From NCBI GenBank assembly GCA_937924855.1, contig CALEYQ010000063.1:39171-103170 (forward strand): 64,000 nt of DNA. Reading direction: 5' to 3'. Made by a program: the position numbers and the translations under genes. The stretch's first letter is position 1. Every line of letters starts with the position of its first letter. This stretch comes from an uncultured Bacteroidota bacterium (lineage in GTDB: Bacteria; Bacteroidota; Bacteroidia; JADZBD01). Shown in pieces: positions 9,657 to 19,885 of the stretch. Under the pieces are notes generated by a model. It saw nothing but the letters and a program-made list of their open reading frames with translations, did not search any database and had not been told where the DNA came from.

Positions 9657-12083
9657 ATGAAAATATCCTATTCCTGGCTCAAAGACATTTACCCCGATAT
9701 TCCCGGGCCTGAAAAAACAGCAGGCATTTTAACTCAAACCGGATTGGAGGTGGAGTCGGTTACACGAACCGGAATTCATCCTGAATCGCTGCCTGGTCTT
9801 GTGGTGGGTGAAGTGCTTGAAGTAAGCAAACACCCCAATGCCGACAAACTGTCGAATACCCGCGTGGATATCGGAGGCGGAATAATATTACCTATTGTTT
9901 GCGGTGCTAAAAATGTTGCTGCCGGCCAAAAAGTTGTGGTGGCCAAAACCGGAGCCAAATTATTTCCATCGACAGGAGAACCATTTACTATAAAAAAATC
10001 AAAAATCAGAGGGGAAGTATCGGAAGGCATGATCTGTGCCGAAGATGAAATAGGATTAGGAACCTCGCATGATGGAATTATGGTTTTGGATCCCACACAT
10101 AAACCGGGCACACCCATTGCAGCTGTTTTTCCTGCCGAAGGCGATTTTATTTTTGAAATCGGTCTCACCCCCAACCGCTCCGATGCTATCTCCCATTTCG
10201 GAGTTGCGCGTGATATTTATGCCGCAATGTTCCGTGAGAAAACCGCCGGCCCTGTACTAAAAGGTATTTCGGATCCCAAAGAAATTAAAACCGACAAAAA
10301 ATTCAACGTAAAGGTTGAAAGCCCCGAAGCCTGTTTAAGATACTCAGGGCTCCTGCTCCAAAATGTTACCGTCGGAGAATCGCCGGATTGGATGAAAAAA
10401 AGATTGGTAGCAGCAGGATTGCGCCCTATTAATAATGTGGTTGACATAACCAATTATGTGATGCTGGAATTGGGCCAACCCCTGCATGCCTTTGATGCCG
10501 ACAAGTTGGGCGGAAATGCGATTGTGGTAAAAAAACCGGCTTCTGCAACTGTTTTTACTACCCTCGACGGTCAGCAACGAAAAATAAGTGCTGATGATCT
10601 CATGATTTGTGATGCCGAAAAACCCTTATGTATTGCCGGCGTTTTTGGCGGACTTGAATCCGGAGTGAGCACAGCAACAAAAAATATTTTTTTAGAATCG
10701 GCCTGTTTTGAACCGGTTCATATCCGGAAAACCGGAAAAAGGCTGGGACTTAAAACCGACTCTTCCTTTCGATTTGAACGCGGTACCGATCCGGAAATTA
10801 CGCTTACAGCTCTGCTCAGAGCCACAAAACTCCTGAATGAAATTTGCGGTGCCGAACCGGCTTCCGCCCTCTGCGATATTTATCCCAAGCCACCGGCCAA
10901 AAAAATTATTGATTACAAACCGGCCGACTTTGAAAACCTTACCGGACTGAAACCCGAAACTTCTGAGTTGAAAGAAATTCTACGCAGGCTCGACATAAAA
11001 ATTATTTCGGAAAACGGTGGCGTACTCAGTCTTGAAATCCCCCAGTATCGCACCGATGTAAAACGGGTGGTTGATGTAACTGAGGAAATTTTGAGAATTT
11101 ATGGGTATAACGAAGTCCCACTGCCCGATAGATTTCGCACCGCACTCAGTCAGGGCCCAAAACCCGACCGGGAATTATTGCGTTTGAAAATATCGGAGCG
11201 ACTGGCAGGAGCAGGATTTTTCGAGATTTTTAATAATTCATTGGGTAAATCCGGGGTGGGAACCGAAAAGAATTCCGGGCCTGTAAAAATTTTAAACCCC
11301 TTGAGTCAGGATCTGGAATTTCTGAGAACCTCTCTCCTACCCGGCTTTTTGCAATCCATTGCCTTTAACCGAAACCGGAAGCAAATGAATTTGCGGTTTT
11401 TCGAGTTCGGAAAAGTGTACTCGGTGAAAGGAGAACAGACGGCTCTCAAGAATTTTCATGAGGAAGAAATGCTGGGATTGGCCATAACCGGTAACAAAAC
11501 CGAAGAAAGCTGGACAGGTACACATACCCCGCACAGTATTTATTTTTTAAAAAATACCCTGCATCAAATTTTCTCATCGCTGGGATTGCCTCTTGATTAT
11601 AAACCTATGGAAGCCCGCGAAGCAGGAAGTGGCCTTGAGGTTTATTCCGGTTCAACCCTATTGGGAATGTTGATTTCCGTAAATCCCGGTCTGTTAAAAG
11701 GAGAAGACATTCGTGGTAATGTTTTCTTTGCCTCGCTTTCCTGGGACAAAATGCTTTCCCTGGTTCCCACCCGTGCCCTGGCCTATAAAGAAATAAGCAA
11801 ATTTCCCGAGGTTATCAGAGATCTTGCTCTTGTAATACCTTCCGGCCTAACCTATGAAGCCATTGAGAAAACATCGTTTGAAACCGAGAAAGAACTTCTC
11901 AGGAAAGTAGAGCTTTTTGATGTGTATGAAGGAGAAAAAATAGGAAAAGGAAAAAAAAGTTATGCGGTACGATTTACGCTCAGCGATCCTCAATCTACCC
12001 TCACGGATGAGCGTGTTGAAAATTCCATGCAAAGTCTGATAAAAATTTTCAGGGAAACACTGGGCGCAGAAATCAGGTCCTGA
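9657..12083 (+). CDS. pheT: Phenylalanine--tRNA ligase beta subunit
   Basis: An 808-residue protein of the expected length for bacterial PheT. In order: an N-terminal region starting MKISYSWLKDIYPDIP, an EMAP-like tRNA-binding domain (GEVLEVSKHPNADKLSN ... CGAKNV) at about 45-150, the B3/B4 editing domain (LTPNRSDAISHFG; PINNVVDITNYVMLELGQPLHAFD; GLKTDSSFRFERGTDPE), B5, the catalytic-like core, and a C-terminal anticodon-binding FDX-ACB domain (FPEVIRDLALVIP ... SYAVRFTLSDPQSTLTDE). It forms the alpha2-beta2 enzyme with PheS, which is not in this window. hrpB starts three bases after its stop. Confidence 0.97.
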   Translation: MKISYSWLKDIYPDIPGPEKTAGILTQTGLEVESVTRTGIHPESLPGLVVGEVLEVSKHPNADKLSNTRVDIGGGIILPIVCGAKNVAAGQKVVVAKTGAKLFPSTGEPFTIKKSKIRGEVSEGMICAEDEIGLGTSHDGIMVLDPTHKPGTPIAAVFPAEGDFIFEIGLTPNRSDAISHFGVARDIYAAMFREKTAGPVLKGISDPKEIKTDKKFNVKVESPEACLRYSGLLLQNVTVGESPDWMKKRLVAAGLRPINNVVDITNYVMLELGQPLHAFDADKLGGNAIVVKKPASATVFTTLDGQQRKISADDLMICDAEKPLCIAGVFGGLESGVSTATKNIFLESACFEPVHIRKTGKRLGLKTDSSFRFERGTDPEITLTALLRATKLLNEICGAEPASALCDIYPKPPAKKIIDYKPADFENLTGLKPETSELKEILRRLDIKIISENGGVLSLEIPQYRTDVKRVVDVTEEILRIYGYNEVPLPDRFRTALSQGPKPDRELLRLKISERLAGAGFFEIFNNSLGKSGVGTEKNSGPVKILNPLSQDLEFLRTSLLPGFLQSIAFNRNRKQMNLRFFEFGKVYSVKGEQTALKNFHEEEMLGLAITGNKTEESWTGTHTPHSIYFLKNTLHQIFSSLGLPLDYKPMEAREAGSGLEVYSGSTLLGMLISVNPGLLKGEDIRGNVFFASLSWDKMLSLVPTRALAYKEISKFPEVIRDLALVIPSGLTYEAIEKTSFETEKELLRKVELFDVYEGEKIGKGKKSYAVRFTLSDPQSTLTDERVENSMQSLIKIFRETLGAEIRS

Positions 12084-12086
12084 GGA

Positions 12087-14564
12087 ATGAATTTCATCCA
12101 GGACTACCCGGTTTCCCATATCCTTCCGGAATTATTTTCCGGGATTTCCCATAATCCCATCACAGTTCTTGAGGCTGCACCCGGAGCCGGAAAATCCACC
12201 ATTGTTCCTCTGGCTCTGTTACAGGAAAAGATGTTTCCCGGGAAAAAAATAATTATGCTCGAGCCCCGGCGTCTGGCAGCCAAGAGTGTGGCCTTGAGAA
12301 TGGCTGATTTACTTTCGGAAGAAGCGGGTCAATCCGTAGGTTACAGAATCAGGCATGAAAAGGTTCCCGCAAAAAAAATTGAAGTAGTAACCGAAGGATT
12401 ACTCACGCGCATCATTCAAAATGATCCCGGGCTGGAAGAATATGGACTCATAATCTTTGATGAATTCCATGAACGCAGTCTGCATGCCGATCTGGCGTAC
12501 GCGCTTACGCGTGAAATCCAAAAGCAAATCCGGCCCGACTTAAAAATCCTGATCATGTCGGCCACGTTGGGCGGAGCATCTTTCATGGAAAAAATACCGG
12601 AAGCTGCTTTTATTCGTTCTGAAGGCAAAATGCACCCCTTGACTTTTACCTATTCGGGAAGAAACAATCAGGCGGGGCCGGCCGAAAATACCGTTCCTGT
12701 TATCAGGCAGGCTTTGCGGGAACAAAAAGGCGACCTCCTCGTATTTCTGCCTGGTATTGGAGATATAAACAGGGCTTTAAAAATGCTGGAGGAAGAGTCC
12801 GGCATTTTAGTAACTCCCCTGCATGGAGGATTGCCCTTTTCGGAGCAACAAAAAGCCTTGTTTCCTGACCGGCATGGTTTGCGTAAAGTTGTGCTTGCCA
12901 CCAGTATTGCCGAAACCAGTTTAACCATAGAGGGAATAAGCACGGTTATAGATTCAGGATTTTCCAGGGTTCCCAAATTTAATCCGGCTACCGGATTGAG
13001 CAGCTTAGCTACTATTCCATCGCCTATGGATGTTGTAACCCAGCGGGCCGGAAGGGCCGGAAGGCTGGGCCCGGGTCATTGTTACCGGGTTTGGGACGAA
13101 GCTTACAACCATTTCATTCCCAAAACCCTGAAGCCCGAAATAGAAGACGCCGATTTATCGAATTTGGTACTTGAAGTTTTTTCCTGGGGTGCAAAAAAGG
13201 CCGGCGACCTGGATTGGATTACACCTCCCCCGGAGAGTCTATGGACTTATGCCGAAGGATTATTGAAAAATCTTGGGGCCATTGAAAACGGAAAAATTAC
13301 GGAGCGGGGAAAAGAAATGCTGAAATTTCCGGCGCATCCCCGCATTGCCCATATGATTCTCGAAGCCCGGAAAACAGGAAAAGAAAATCCGGCCATCCAC
13401 CTGGCAGCGCTGTTGGAAGAAAGAGATTTTTTACCCCGGGAAGCGGGTGCCGGAATTATGCTCCGTCTGGAAGAGTGGTCGAAATTCCGGGCGGGTAACT
13501 ACCGTGGCCCGTACAGGAAAATTCTTGAACGGCTTGAAACCTCCGTAAAAAACTCACCCGGCAACTTCAACCGTAAAGAGCCCATTTTTAGTTCCGCATA
13601 CGAAATCGGGAAAGTTCTTTATTTTGCTTATCCCGACAGGGCTGCCAGAAGGGTAAGCAAAGGGCAATACCGATTAAGTTCAGGAAAAATCTTTGCCCTT
13701 GAACCCTTCGACGAACTTAACGAAGAAGAGTTTCTGGTTATTCCGGTTCTCGACCCAAAACCCTCGCCCGGAAAAATTTTGCTCGCCTCTCCCCTTGCCC
13801 CGGATGATTTGCTTTCGGGTGCCCGGGAATTCAGTGAGGTGGTGCTCGACCCACAATCGGGAGAATTGGTCCGGAAAAGCGGTAAAAAATCAGGGGCACT
13901 GGTACTTGAAGAAAAAGTTTCCCGGGATTTATCCGAAGAGGAAAAAGCAGAGCAATGGGAAAAAACATTCGCTCAAAAAGGTCTTGATATGTTACAGGCC
14001 GATGAACAATACAGGGAATGGATTCTCAGGATGCAGCTATTCAAAAAACACCTGGATGCGTCGCTTGAAATTCCGGATGAATCTTTCATTAAAAAGAATT
14101 TCAGAACCCATATCCTCCCCTGGTTTTCCGCTGCCCGTAAGGTTTCCGACTTCAAGAAAGTATCCTTGAAGGAAATCGTCGCATCCTTAGTCGATTACAA
14201 AACAATGGATGAAATTAACAGGCATATTCCCGAAACTATGGAGGTTCCTACCGGATCAAAAATAAAGATCCAATATACAGGAGATGAAACTCCGCCGGTA
14301 CTGGCTGTTCGACTTCAGGAACTGTTCGGACTTACGGAAACCCCAACGATAGCCGGCGGTAAAATTAAATTGCTCATTCACCTGCTATCACCCGCCTACC
14401 GCCCGGTTCAGGTAACCTCCGATTTATACAGCTTTTGGAAAAACACCTATCCGGAAGTACGAAAAGAACTCAGAATACGCTATCAAAAACACCATTGGCC
14501 TGAGGATCCCTTCACGGCAGAGCCTATGCGTGGCCCGAAAAAAAGGAAACCGGGAAAGAACTGA
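12087..14564 (+). CDS. hrpB: ATP-dependent helicase HrpB
   Basis: An 825-residue DEAH-type helicase. Walker A is EAAPGAGKST near residue 30, the DEAH-like box is IIFDEFHERSLHADLAYAL near 123, then SATLGG near 157 and QRAGRAGR near 318. The C-terminal domain ends HHWPEDPFTAEPMRGPKKRK, which is the HrpB-specific tail and separates it from HrpA. The cellular role of HrpB is poorly known (RNA helicase). The gene begins three bases after pheT, so the two are probably co-transcribed. Confidence 0.93.
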   Translation: MNFIQDYPVSHILPELFSGISHNPITVLEAAPGAGKSTIVPLALLQEKMFPGKKIIMLEPRRLAAKSVALRMADLLSEEAGQSVGYRIRHEKVPAKKIEVVTEGLLTRIIQNDPGLEEYGLIIFDEFHERSLHADLAYALTREIQKQIRPDLKILIMSATLGGASFMEKIPEAAFIRSEGKMHPLTFTYSGRNNQAGPAENTVPVIRQALREQKGDLLVFLPGIGDINRALKMLEEESGILVTPLHGGLPFSEQQKALFPDRHGLRKVVLATSIAETSLTIEGISTVIDSGFSRVPKFNPATGLSSLATIPSPMDVVTQRAGRAGRLGPGHCYRVWDEAYNHFIPKTLKPEIEDADLSNLVLEVFSWGAKKAGDLDWITPPPESLWTYAEGLLKNLGAIENGKITERGKEMLKFPAHPRIAHMILEARKTGKENPAIHLAALLEERDFLPREAGAGIMLRLEEWSKFRAGNYRGPYRKILERLETSVKNSPGNFNRKEPIFSSAYEIGKVLYFAYPDRAARRVSKGQYRLSSGKIFALEPFDELNEEEFLVIPVLDPKPSPGKILLASPLAPDDLLSGAREFSEVVLDPQSGELVRKSGKKSGALVLEEKVSRDLSEEEKAEQWEKTFAQKGLDMLQADEQYREWILRMQLFKKHLDASLEIPDESFIKKNFRTHILPWFSAARKVSDFKKVSLKEIVASLVDYKTMDEINRHIPETMEVPTGSKIKIQYTGDETPPVLAVRLQELFGLTETPTIAGGKIKLLIHLLSPAYRPVQVTSDLYSFWKNTYPEVRKELRIRYQKHHWPEDPFTAEPMRGPKKRKPGKN

Positions 14565-14611
14565 GCTTCTTTTTGTAAAATAAGTATCTTTATTTACTCA
14601 AAAAAAGAAAA

Positions 14612-16837
14612 ATGAGGGTCCGTTTCTTGATTTCGTTTTTTTCAGGGCTTTTCCTTTTTCAACTATCCCTCCCTGCCCAAACACTTGCCAACCTTCACCT
14701 GAATTTGGCTTCCAGCATTGATTCGGTAAAACTTCAGGCCGCCAATCAACTGACCGATTACTATCTCTACAAAAATCTCGATAGCGCAAAAAAATACAAC
14801 GAGCTTTCCTTTAAACTTGCCGCCGGCAAAAACCAGGAAACCAAAAATTTTTATGGCTACCTCTACCGATCAGAAATACTCAGGCTCGACCAAAACTATA
14901 ACGAAGCCTTTAATTCCATCCAGCAAGCCCTGGATATCGGAGACCGGCAGAAGGACAATTTGCAGATTATTCTGGCCAAATTAAAACTCAGTCGTCTGTA
15001 CCAGGATTCCGGGAATGAAAAAGAAGCGCTTGGGATACTCCTTTCCTCTCTTGCCCGGGCAACCGAACTGAACCACCATATAGCTAAGCTGGAATCATAC
15101 AACGAGCTGGGATTGTATTTCAAGAAAATCAACAACAACACCATTTCCCTTGAATATTTTATAAAGGCCTTTGAACTGGCTAAAGAATCGTCAGATCATG
15201 AAACCTTTTTCGACCTCTGCATAAATCTTGGTTCATTATATGAGCGTACCCAGGATTTCAACAAAGCGCACGAATTTTATAAACTTGCGCATTCCAAGAC
15301 CCATCCCTCAGATATTGCTGATCTGGCTGTAGTTTTTTTCAAATTTGCCAAAATCTTTGCCCGTAACAACCAACTCGATTCCGCTTTCTATTATTATCAG
15401 CAATCTACCGAATTTCATTCCCGGATGAACGATGAACGCGGTTTAGCCCATGACTACTACAACATTGCCGCCCTCCATTTCTCTAAAAACGATTTTGAAC
15501 AAACCGACAAATGGCTGGGTGAAGCCGAAAGCCTGAGTTTAAAATACCATGATTCGGTGCGTCTGGCCGCCATTTATAATATCCGGGCCAAGGTATCGCA
15601 GAAAAAGGGAAATGCCGGACTGGCCAAAACCCAATACCAGAAAGCCCTCTCATTTATTAAAACCAAATATTACAAGGAAGGATTTCTGGCTCTGACGCTT
15701 TTCAAAAACCTGAGCGACATATACCTGAGCGAAGGAAATTACAGGGAAGCTTATGAAAATCTGAGGATTCACAAACAAATTTCCGACAGCGTGAATGCCA
15801 TGAATGATGTAAAGAAGCAAACCGAGATTAAGGCCGGCTTTGAATACAATACCCTCCTTGAAAAGCAAAGACTTGAGTCAGAAGCCCGGGAGAAAATTAA
15901 TCAGGCTGCCCTTGAAAATGAAAAGCAAAAACAAAGTTATTTACTGATCGGACTTGGCCTTTTTACCGTATTTCTGGTTTACATTTTATACAGCTACAAG
16001 CAAAAACAAAAAGCCAACGAAATTCTCGAAAAGCAGAAGCTGGAAATCGAACGCCAGAAGGAACTGGTTGAGGAAAGGAACCATGAAATACGCGACAGCA
16101 TTAATTATGCCCTTAAGATCCAGACTTCAAGTTTACCGGAAACGGAAAAACTCAAGGAGCTCCTTCCCAACCATTATCTTTTTTTCAGGCCCAAGGATGT
16201 GGTAAGCGGTGACTTTTACTGGGCTGCCGGCAATAAAGACCGGGTTTTGTTTGCAGTGGCCGACTGCACAGGGCATGGAGTTCCCGGGGCTATCACGAGT
16301 ATGATCGGCAGTATGTTGCTGAACGAAATTTTTTACGTAAAAAAAATCTACCAGCCCAATCTGGTTTTGGAAGAGCTGAACAACCTGGTTAAAAAAACCC
16401 TGAAGCAAAAAGAAAGTTCGGAAAGCAGAGATGGAATGGACATTGCCATTTGCCTTTGGGAAAAGGCAGAAAATAAACTTTATTTTTCCGGTGCGAACCG
16501 GCCTCTTTATTTATTCAACAACAATCAGGAATTCATAGAAATTAAAGCAGGCAAAGCTTCCATTGGAGGATTTGTTCCCATGAATCAGCAATACCCCATT
16601 CACCAGGTTTCACTAACCAAAGGCGATAAAATTGTACTGACAACCGATGGATATGCTGACCAGTTTGGAGGACCGGAAAACAAAAAATTTACCACAAGGG
16701 TTTTAAAAAACTTATTGTCAGATATCATGTTTTCCGAAAGCGCCAATTCGGTGGAGAAGATTTCAATTGCCTTTGAAAACTGGAGGGGAACAAACGAGCA
16801 AACTGACGATGTTTTACTTTTCGTTTTAACTGTTTAA
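14612..16837 (+). CDS. TPR sensor protein with SpoIIE/PP2C-type phosphatase domain
   Basis: A 741-residue membrane protein. It has a signal peptide (FFSGLFLFQLSLPAQ), then about 400 residues of tetratricopeptide-like helices (SYNELGLYFKKI, FFDLCINLGSLYERTQDFNKAHEFY), one membrane helix at about 443-463 (YLLIGLGLFTVFLVYILYSY), a coiled coil rich in Lys/Glu/Gln, and a C-terminal PP2C/SpoIIE domain (VVSGDFYWAA near 529, ADCTGHGVPGA near 549, DGMDIAICLW, LTTDGYADQFGG). The acidic metal-binding residues of the phosphatase are present. It probably senses through the TPR part outside the membrane and dephosphorylates an anti-anti-sigma-like partner inside; no such partner is encoded nearby. Confidence 0.9.
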   Translation: MRVRFLISFFSGLFLFQLSLPAQTLANLHLNLASSIDSVKLQAANQLTDYYLYKNLDSAKKYNELSFKLAAGKNQETKNFYGYLYRSEILRLDQNYNEAFNSIQQALDIGDRQKDNLQIILAKLKLSRLYQDSGNEKEALGILLSSLARATELNHHIAKLESYNELGLYFKKINNNTISLEYFIKAFELAKESSDHETFFDLCINLGSLYERTQDFNKAHEFYKLAHSKTHPSDIADLAVVFFKFAKIFARNNQLDSAFYYYQQSTEFHSRMNDERGLAHDYYNIAALHFSKNDFEQTDKWLGEAESLSLKYHDSVRLAAIYNIRAKVSQKKGNAGLAKTQYQKALSFIKTKYYKEGFLALTLFKNLSDIYLSEGNYREAYENLRIHKQISDSVNAMNDVKKQTEIKAGFEYNTLLEKQRLESEAREKINQAALENEKQKQSYLLIGLGLFTVFLVYILYSYKQKQKANEILEKQKLEIERQKELVEERNHEIRDSINYALKIQTSSLPETEKLKELLPNHYLFFRPKDVVSGDFYWAAGNKDRVLFAVADCTGHGVPGAITSMIGSMLLNEIFYVKKIYQPNLVLEELNNLVKKTLKQKESSESRDGMDIAICLWEKAENKLYFSGANRPLYLFNNNQEFIEIKAGKASIGGFVPMNQQYPIHQVSLTKGDKIVLTTDGYADQFGGPENKKFTTRVLKNLLSDIMFSESANSVEKISIAFENWRGTNEQTDDVLLFVLTV

Positions 16838-16881
16838 TAAAAAAATTAAAGTTTTCAATCCTGTATAAAAAACCAGCCAGA

Positions 16882-17712
16882 ATGAAAATTATATCAATAA
16901 AAAAAATCTGCCGGGCCCTGAGCGTTCTTTTTATTTTGCCATTTTTCCTCCCGTCCTGCAAAAAGAAGGATGTAATTATTCCCTTGGAAGGCACCCCGGT
17001 TGTTGGTACAGGCAATGTTGATGTTTCATGGACCTTTGACAAAGCCCACAGCAATGTAAACTGGGAAACTAAATACATGGATTATTCCAGCGGAATGCTT
17101 ACGGGTCGGTTTAACAACTTCGGGTTTTTCCCAAAATTTACATTTAACGAGTCTAACTTAAATCTTTTTAGTCTTAATGCCTGGGTGCAACTTTCTTCCG
17201 TTGACTCAGGGGAACCGGGAAGAGACGGTCCAGGAAAATGCATACGGAGCTATATGGGCGTAACCTATCTCGATACCAACAAAACCATTACGGACCCCTT
17301 AAGTGATACTGCCTGGTTCCGGAGTACATCAATTTCACGCTCAGGAAACGGATTTGTGGTTCGTGGGAGCTTTTATTTTAACCGTTACCGGTCTCCCAGC
17401 GGGTATCCCGATGGGTCAAAAATTGTTAAGCCGGCCCTGTTGTACCTTTTCTATAACGGCACAAGAGATTTTGACACAAATGGCGACAATATTACCGATC
17501 GTTACAGGGCCTCGTTTACAGGAAGGCTGAGTTTTCTGCGCTCCGACCACATGGATGTAAATTCCACCATTCAATGGGTTCCTGTTCCATCCATGCAGGA
17601 TCTTCCGGGAAACACAGTGGCTGCCAATAATAAAACCTATGGTGTTTGGACCACCAATGTGGCCGACCAAATGTACTTTACTATGCACATGCAATTTTAT
17701 AAGAACCACTAG
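16882..17712 (+). CDS. YceI-like lipoprotein
   Basis: A 276-residue lipoprotein with lipobox LPSC (followed by KKK) after a hydrophobic signal. The mature part has the YceI-type start SWTFDKAHSNVNWETKYMDYSSGMLTGRFNNFGF and continues as a beta-rich lipocalin-like domain. YceI proteins are thought to bind amphiphilic or isoprenoid-like molecules; the ligand here is unknown. The next gene starts two bases after its stop, so they are co-transcribed. Confidence 0.8.
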   Translation: MKIISIKKICRALSVLFILPFFLPSCKKKDVIIPLEGTPVVGTGNVDVSWTFDKAHSNVNWETKYMDYSSGMLTGRFNNFGFFPKFTFNESNLNLFSLNAWVQLSSVDSGEPGRDGPGKCIRSYMGVTYLDTNKTITDPLSDTAWFRSTSISRSGNGFVVRGSFYFNRYRSPSGYPDGSKIVKPALLYLFYNGTRDFDTNGDNITDRYRASFTGRLSFLRSDHMDVNSTIQWVPVPSMQDLPGNTVAANNKTYGVWTTNVADQMYFTMHMQFYKNH

Positions 17713-17714
17713 CT

Positions 17715-18095
17715 ATGGAGTTACACAGGTTTCGGATTTTATTGTTTCTTTGGATCCCGATTTTTTTCTCCTGTAAAAAAGAAGCCGGATTTGGCGGGAA
17801 AAAAGAGGTTTCGGGAAAAGTAACTTATAAGGATGGAGTAAGCGGAACTACTCTTCCTGCCCCGGGAGCTATCCTAAAAGTGGCTTTTGGAAGCCGAGGC
17901 CCTACATCGGATTTCGATTATGTAATTTCAGCCGATACGGAAGGAAATTATTTTCTTAAAGGGTTGAACCCCGGGGAATATTATTTTACGGCTCAATACC
18001 GGGACGCAAATGGTTTTGAATATTCAACCCCCGGTGCGACGGTAATCATAAAAAGAAAAAAAAATGAACTCAACCTTAACTTTGTTCTGGAATAG
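17715..18095 (+). CDS. Small lipoprotein with carboxypeptidase-regulatory-like fold
   Basis: A 126-residue lipoprotein: a hydrophobic signal and lipobox FFSC, then EVSGKVTYKDG, GAILKVAFG, DTEGNYFLKGLNPGEYYFTAQYRD, the pattern of a carboxypeptidase-regulatory-like (prealbumin-like) beta-sandwich. It lies between the YceI-like gene (2-base gap) and the propeller gene (1-base gap), so all three are probably one operon of envelope proteins. No enzymatic motif is seen. Confidence 0.75.
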   Translation: MELHRFRILLFLWIPIFFSCKKEAGFGGKKEVSGKVTYKDGVSGTTLPAPGAILKVAFGSRGPTSDFDYVISADTEGNYFLKGLNPGEYYFTAQYRDANGFEYSTPGATVIIKRKKNELNLNFVLE

Positions 18096-18096
18096 A

Positions 18097-19791
18097 ATGG
18101 GAAATACACCTGTCGATACAAACCTCTATGGCAAAAGCATTGCCTTGATTTTACTTTTCATAAATTCTTTTACCGCAAGTTCACAGGCACCGGGCTGGCA
18201 ATGGGCCTGGGGAGCCGGCACTACAGGAAATGAAGCCGCCACCGCTTCGGCAATGGATCCTTCGGGTAATTTATATGTATGCGGATGGTTTACCAGTGCC
18301 AGTATTTCTTTCGGATCAACTACACTTCTGAATGCCTCGAATGGAACGGCGGATGTATTTGTGACCAAATACAACAGCTCAGGATCGGCAATCTGGGCCG
18401 TAAATTTTGGTGGAAATGATGGCGAACTTGCATATGGAATAAATGTAGATGTTAATGGCAACATCAATGTTACCGGCTCTTTCAACAGCCCCAGCATTAC
18501 TGTTGGAAGCACAACTTTAATTAATTCAGGTTCCGGGTCGGCCGAGGTTTTTGTTTTCCAACTAAGCAACGCAGGTACTGTAAACTGGGCGAAGAGCGGA
18601 GGCGGAAGTGGGCACGACCGTGGCATGGGAATTACTTCAGACCAGGGCGGGAACATTATTGTTACCGGTTGGTTTGCCAGTACAACCGTGAATTTCGGAA
18701 ACGGAAATGTGAGCAATGCCTCGGGAGGCAGCAACGATATTTTTGTGGTAAAATACTCGAGCTCGGGCAATCCGATCTGGACCAAAAATTTTGGGGGAAC
18801 CTCCAATGACATGGGGGTTTCCGTGACCTGTGATGCATCAGGAAATATTTATTTCACCGGTCATTTTTCAAGTTCTTCCATAAATTTCGGCACCGGATCT
18901 TTAAACAACAGTTCGCCCGGATCACCCGATATATTTTATGCAAAACTGAATAGCTCCGGAAATGGAATTTGGGCCAATGCTGCCGGTGGTCCCTTTGATG
19001 ATTTCGGAAATGCAATTACACTCGCGGGGAATTCCCTCTATGTTACAGGGTCCTTCTCGGGAAACAGCATTCAGTTTGGAACCTTTACTTTAAACAACAG
19101 CAGCCCTGGCTTCGGGGATATCTATATTATGAAATCCGATCTAAACGGAGTAGTTAGTTGGGCCATAAGTGCCGGGAGTTTTGACGATGAGTCGGGACTT
19201 GGAATTGCAGCAGATCAGGCGGGAAGTGTTTATGTTACGGGGTATTTCATCAGCAACAGTGTTTCATTTGGGAATCAATCCATCACCAATAGCGGGCCGG
19301 GCCTCCGGGAAATATTTGTCTGTAAATATAACACCTCCGGAAACATACAGTGGGTTCTGAGTGCGGGCAATACCGGAGAAGAAACCGCTTATGGCATTGC
19401 CTGCGATGCCACCGGAAACCAGGTAAGAATTTGCGGAATGTTTAACAGTGGAATTGTTTCTTTTGGGTCTCATTCCGTTTTTAAAGGATGCGGGGATGAT
19501 ATTTTTGTTGCTGCATTGGGCACGCTGGTAGGAACCCATAATCCGGAAAGTACAGGTAATTTCATTTTTTGGTTCGGGAATGAAAAGGAATTCTATCTGG
19601 AGCTTCCTAGTCTTCCGGATCCAAACACCTATATCAGCTTTTACACCACAGGAGGGGCTTTAGTTTTCCTGTGCAAAATCGAAAATAAAAGAACTTGCAT
19701 TAACACCCACCAACTACGGTCAGGAATTTACCTTGTCCAAATTCAATCGCCTGGTGGAATTTCAAAAACAGAAAAAATTTTTATTAATTAG
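18097..19791 (+). CDS. Secreted beta-propeller (SBBP) repeat protein with T9SS-like C-terminus
   Basis: A 564-residue protein with a signal segment (SIALILLFINSFTASSQAPG) and about nine repeats of about 50 residues of the type DPSGNLYVCGWFTSASISFG / ADVFVTKYNSSG, forming a beta-propeller. The C-terminus (FYLELPSLPD ... LRSGIYLVQIQSPGGISKTEKIFIN) resembles a T9SS type A sorting domain. The ATG at 18,097 is preferred over the in-frame ATG at 18,064, because it comes one base after the previous gene's stop and leaves a normal signal peptide. It is a paralogue of the truncated protein at 1-1,373. Confidence 0.85.
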   Translation: MGNTPVDTNLYGKSIALILLFINSFTASSQAPGWQWAWGAGTTGNEAATASAMDPSGNLYVCGWFTSASISFGSTTLLNASNGTADVFVTKYNSSGSAIWAVNFGGNDGELAYGINVDVNGNINVTGSFNSPSITVGSTTLINSGSGSAEVFVFQLSNAGTVNWAKSGGGSGHDRGMGITSDQGGNIIVTGWFASTTVNFGNGNVSNASGGSNDIFVVKYSSSGNPIWTKNFGGTSNDMGVSVTCDASGNIYFTGHFSSSSINFGTGSLNNSSPGSPDIFYAKLNSSGNGIWANAAGGPFDDFGNAITLAGNSLYVTGSFSGNSIQFGTFTLNNSSPGFGDIYIMKSDLNGVVSWAISAGSFDDESGLGIAADQAGSVYVTGYFISNSVSFGNQSITNSGPGLREIFVCKYNTSGNIQWVLSAGNTGEETAYGIACDATGNQVRICGMFNSGIVSFGSHSVFKGCGDDIFVAALGTLVGTHNPESTGNFIFWFGNEKEFYLELPSLPDPNTYISFYTTGGALVFLCKIENKRTCINTHQLRSGIYLVQIQSPGGISKTEKIFIN

Positions 19792-19885
19792 TCATTTTTT
19801 CACCCCGGGTGCCATTATTCAATTACCAAAAAACCAATTTCAATCCAAGCAGCCAACAAAAAATTGGGAACTTTATTGGAATTAA

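Noticed and set aside
10069..10577. Reading frames inside pheT on both strands
   Set aside because: They are shadows of the complete pheT frame with no start signals or family features.
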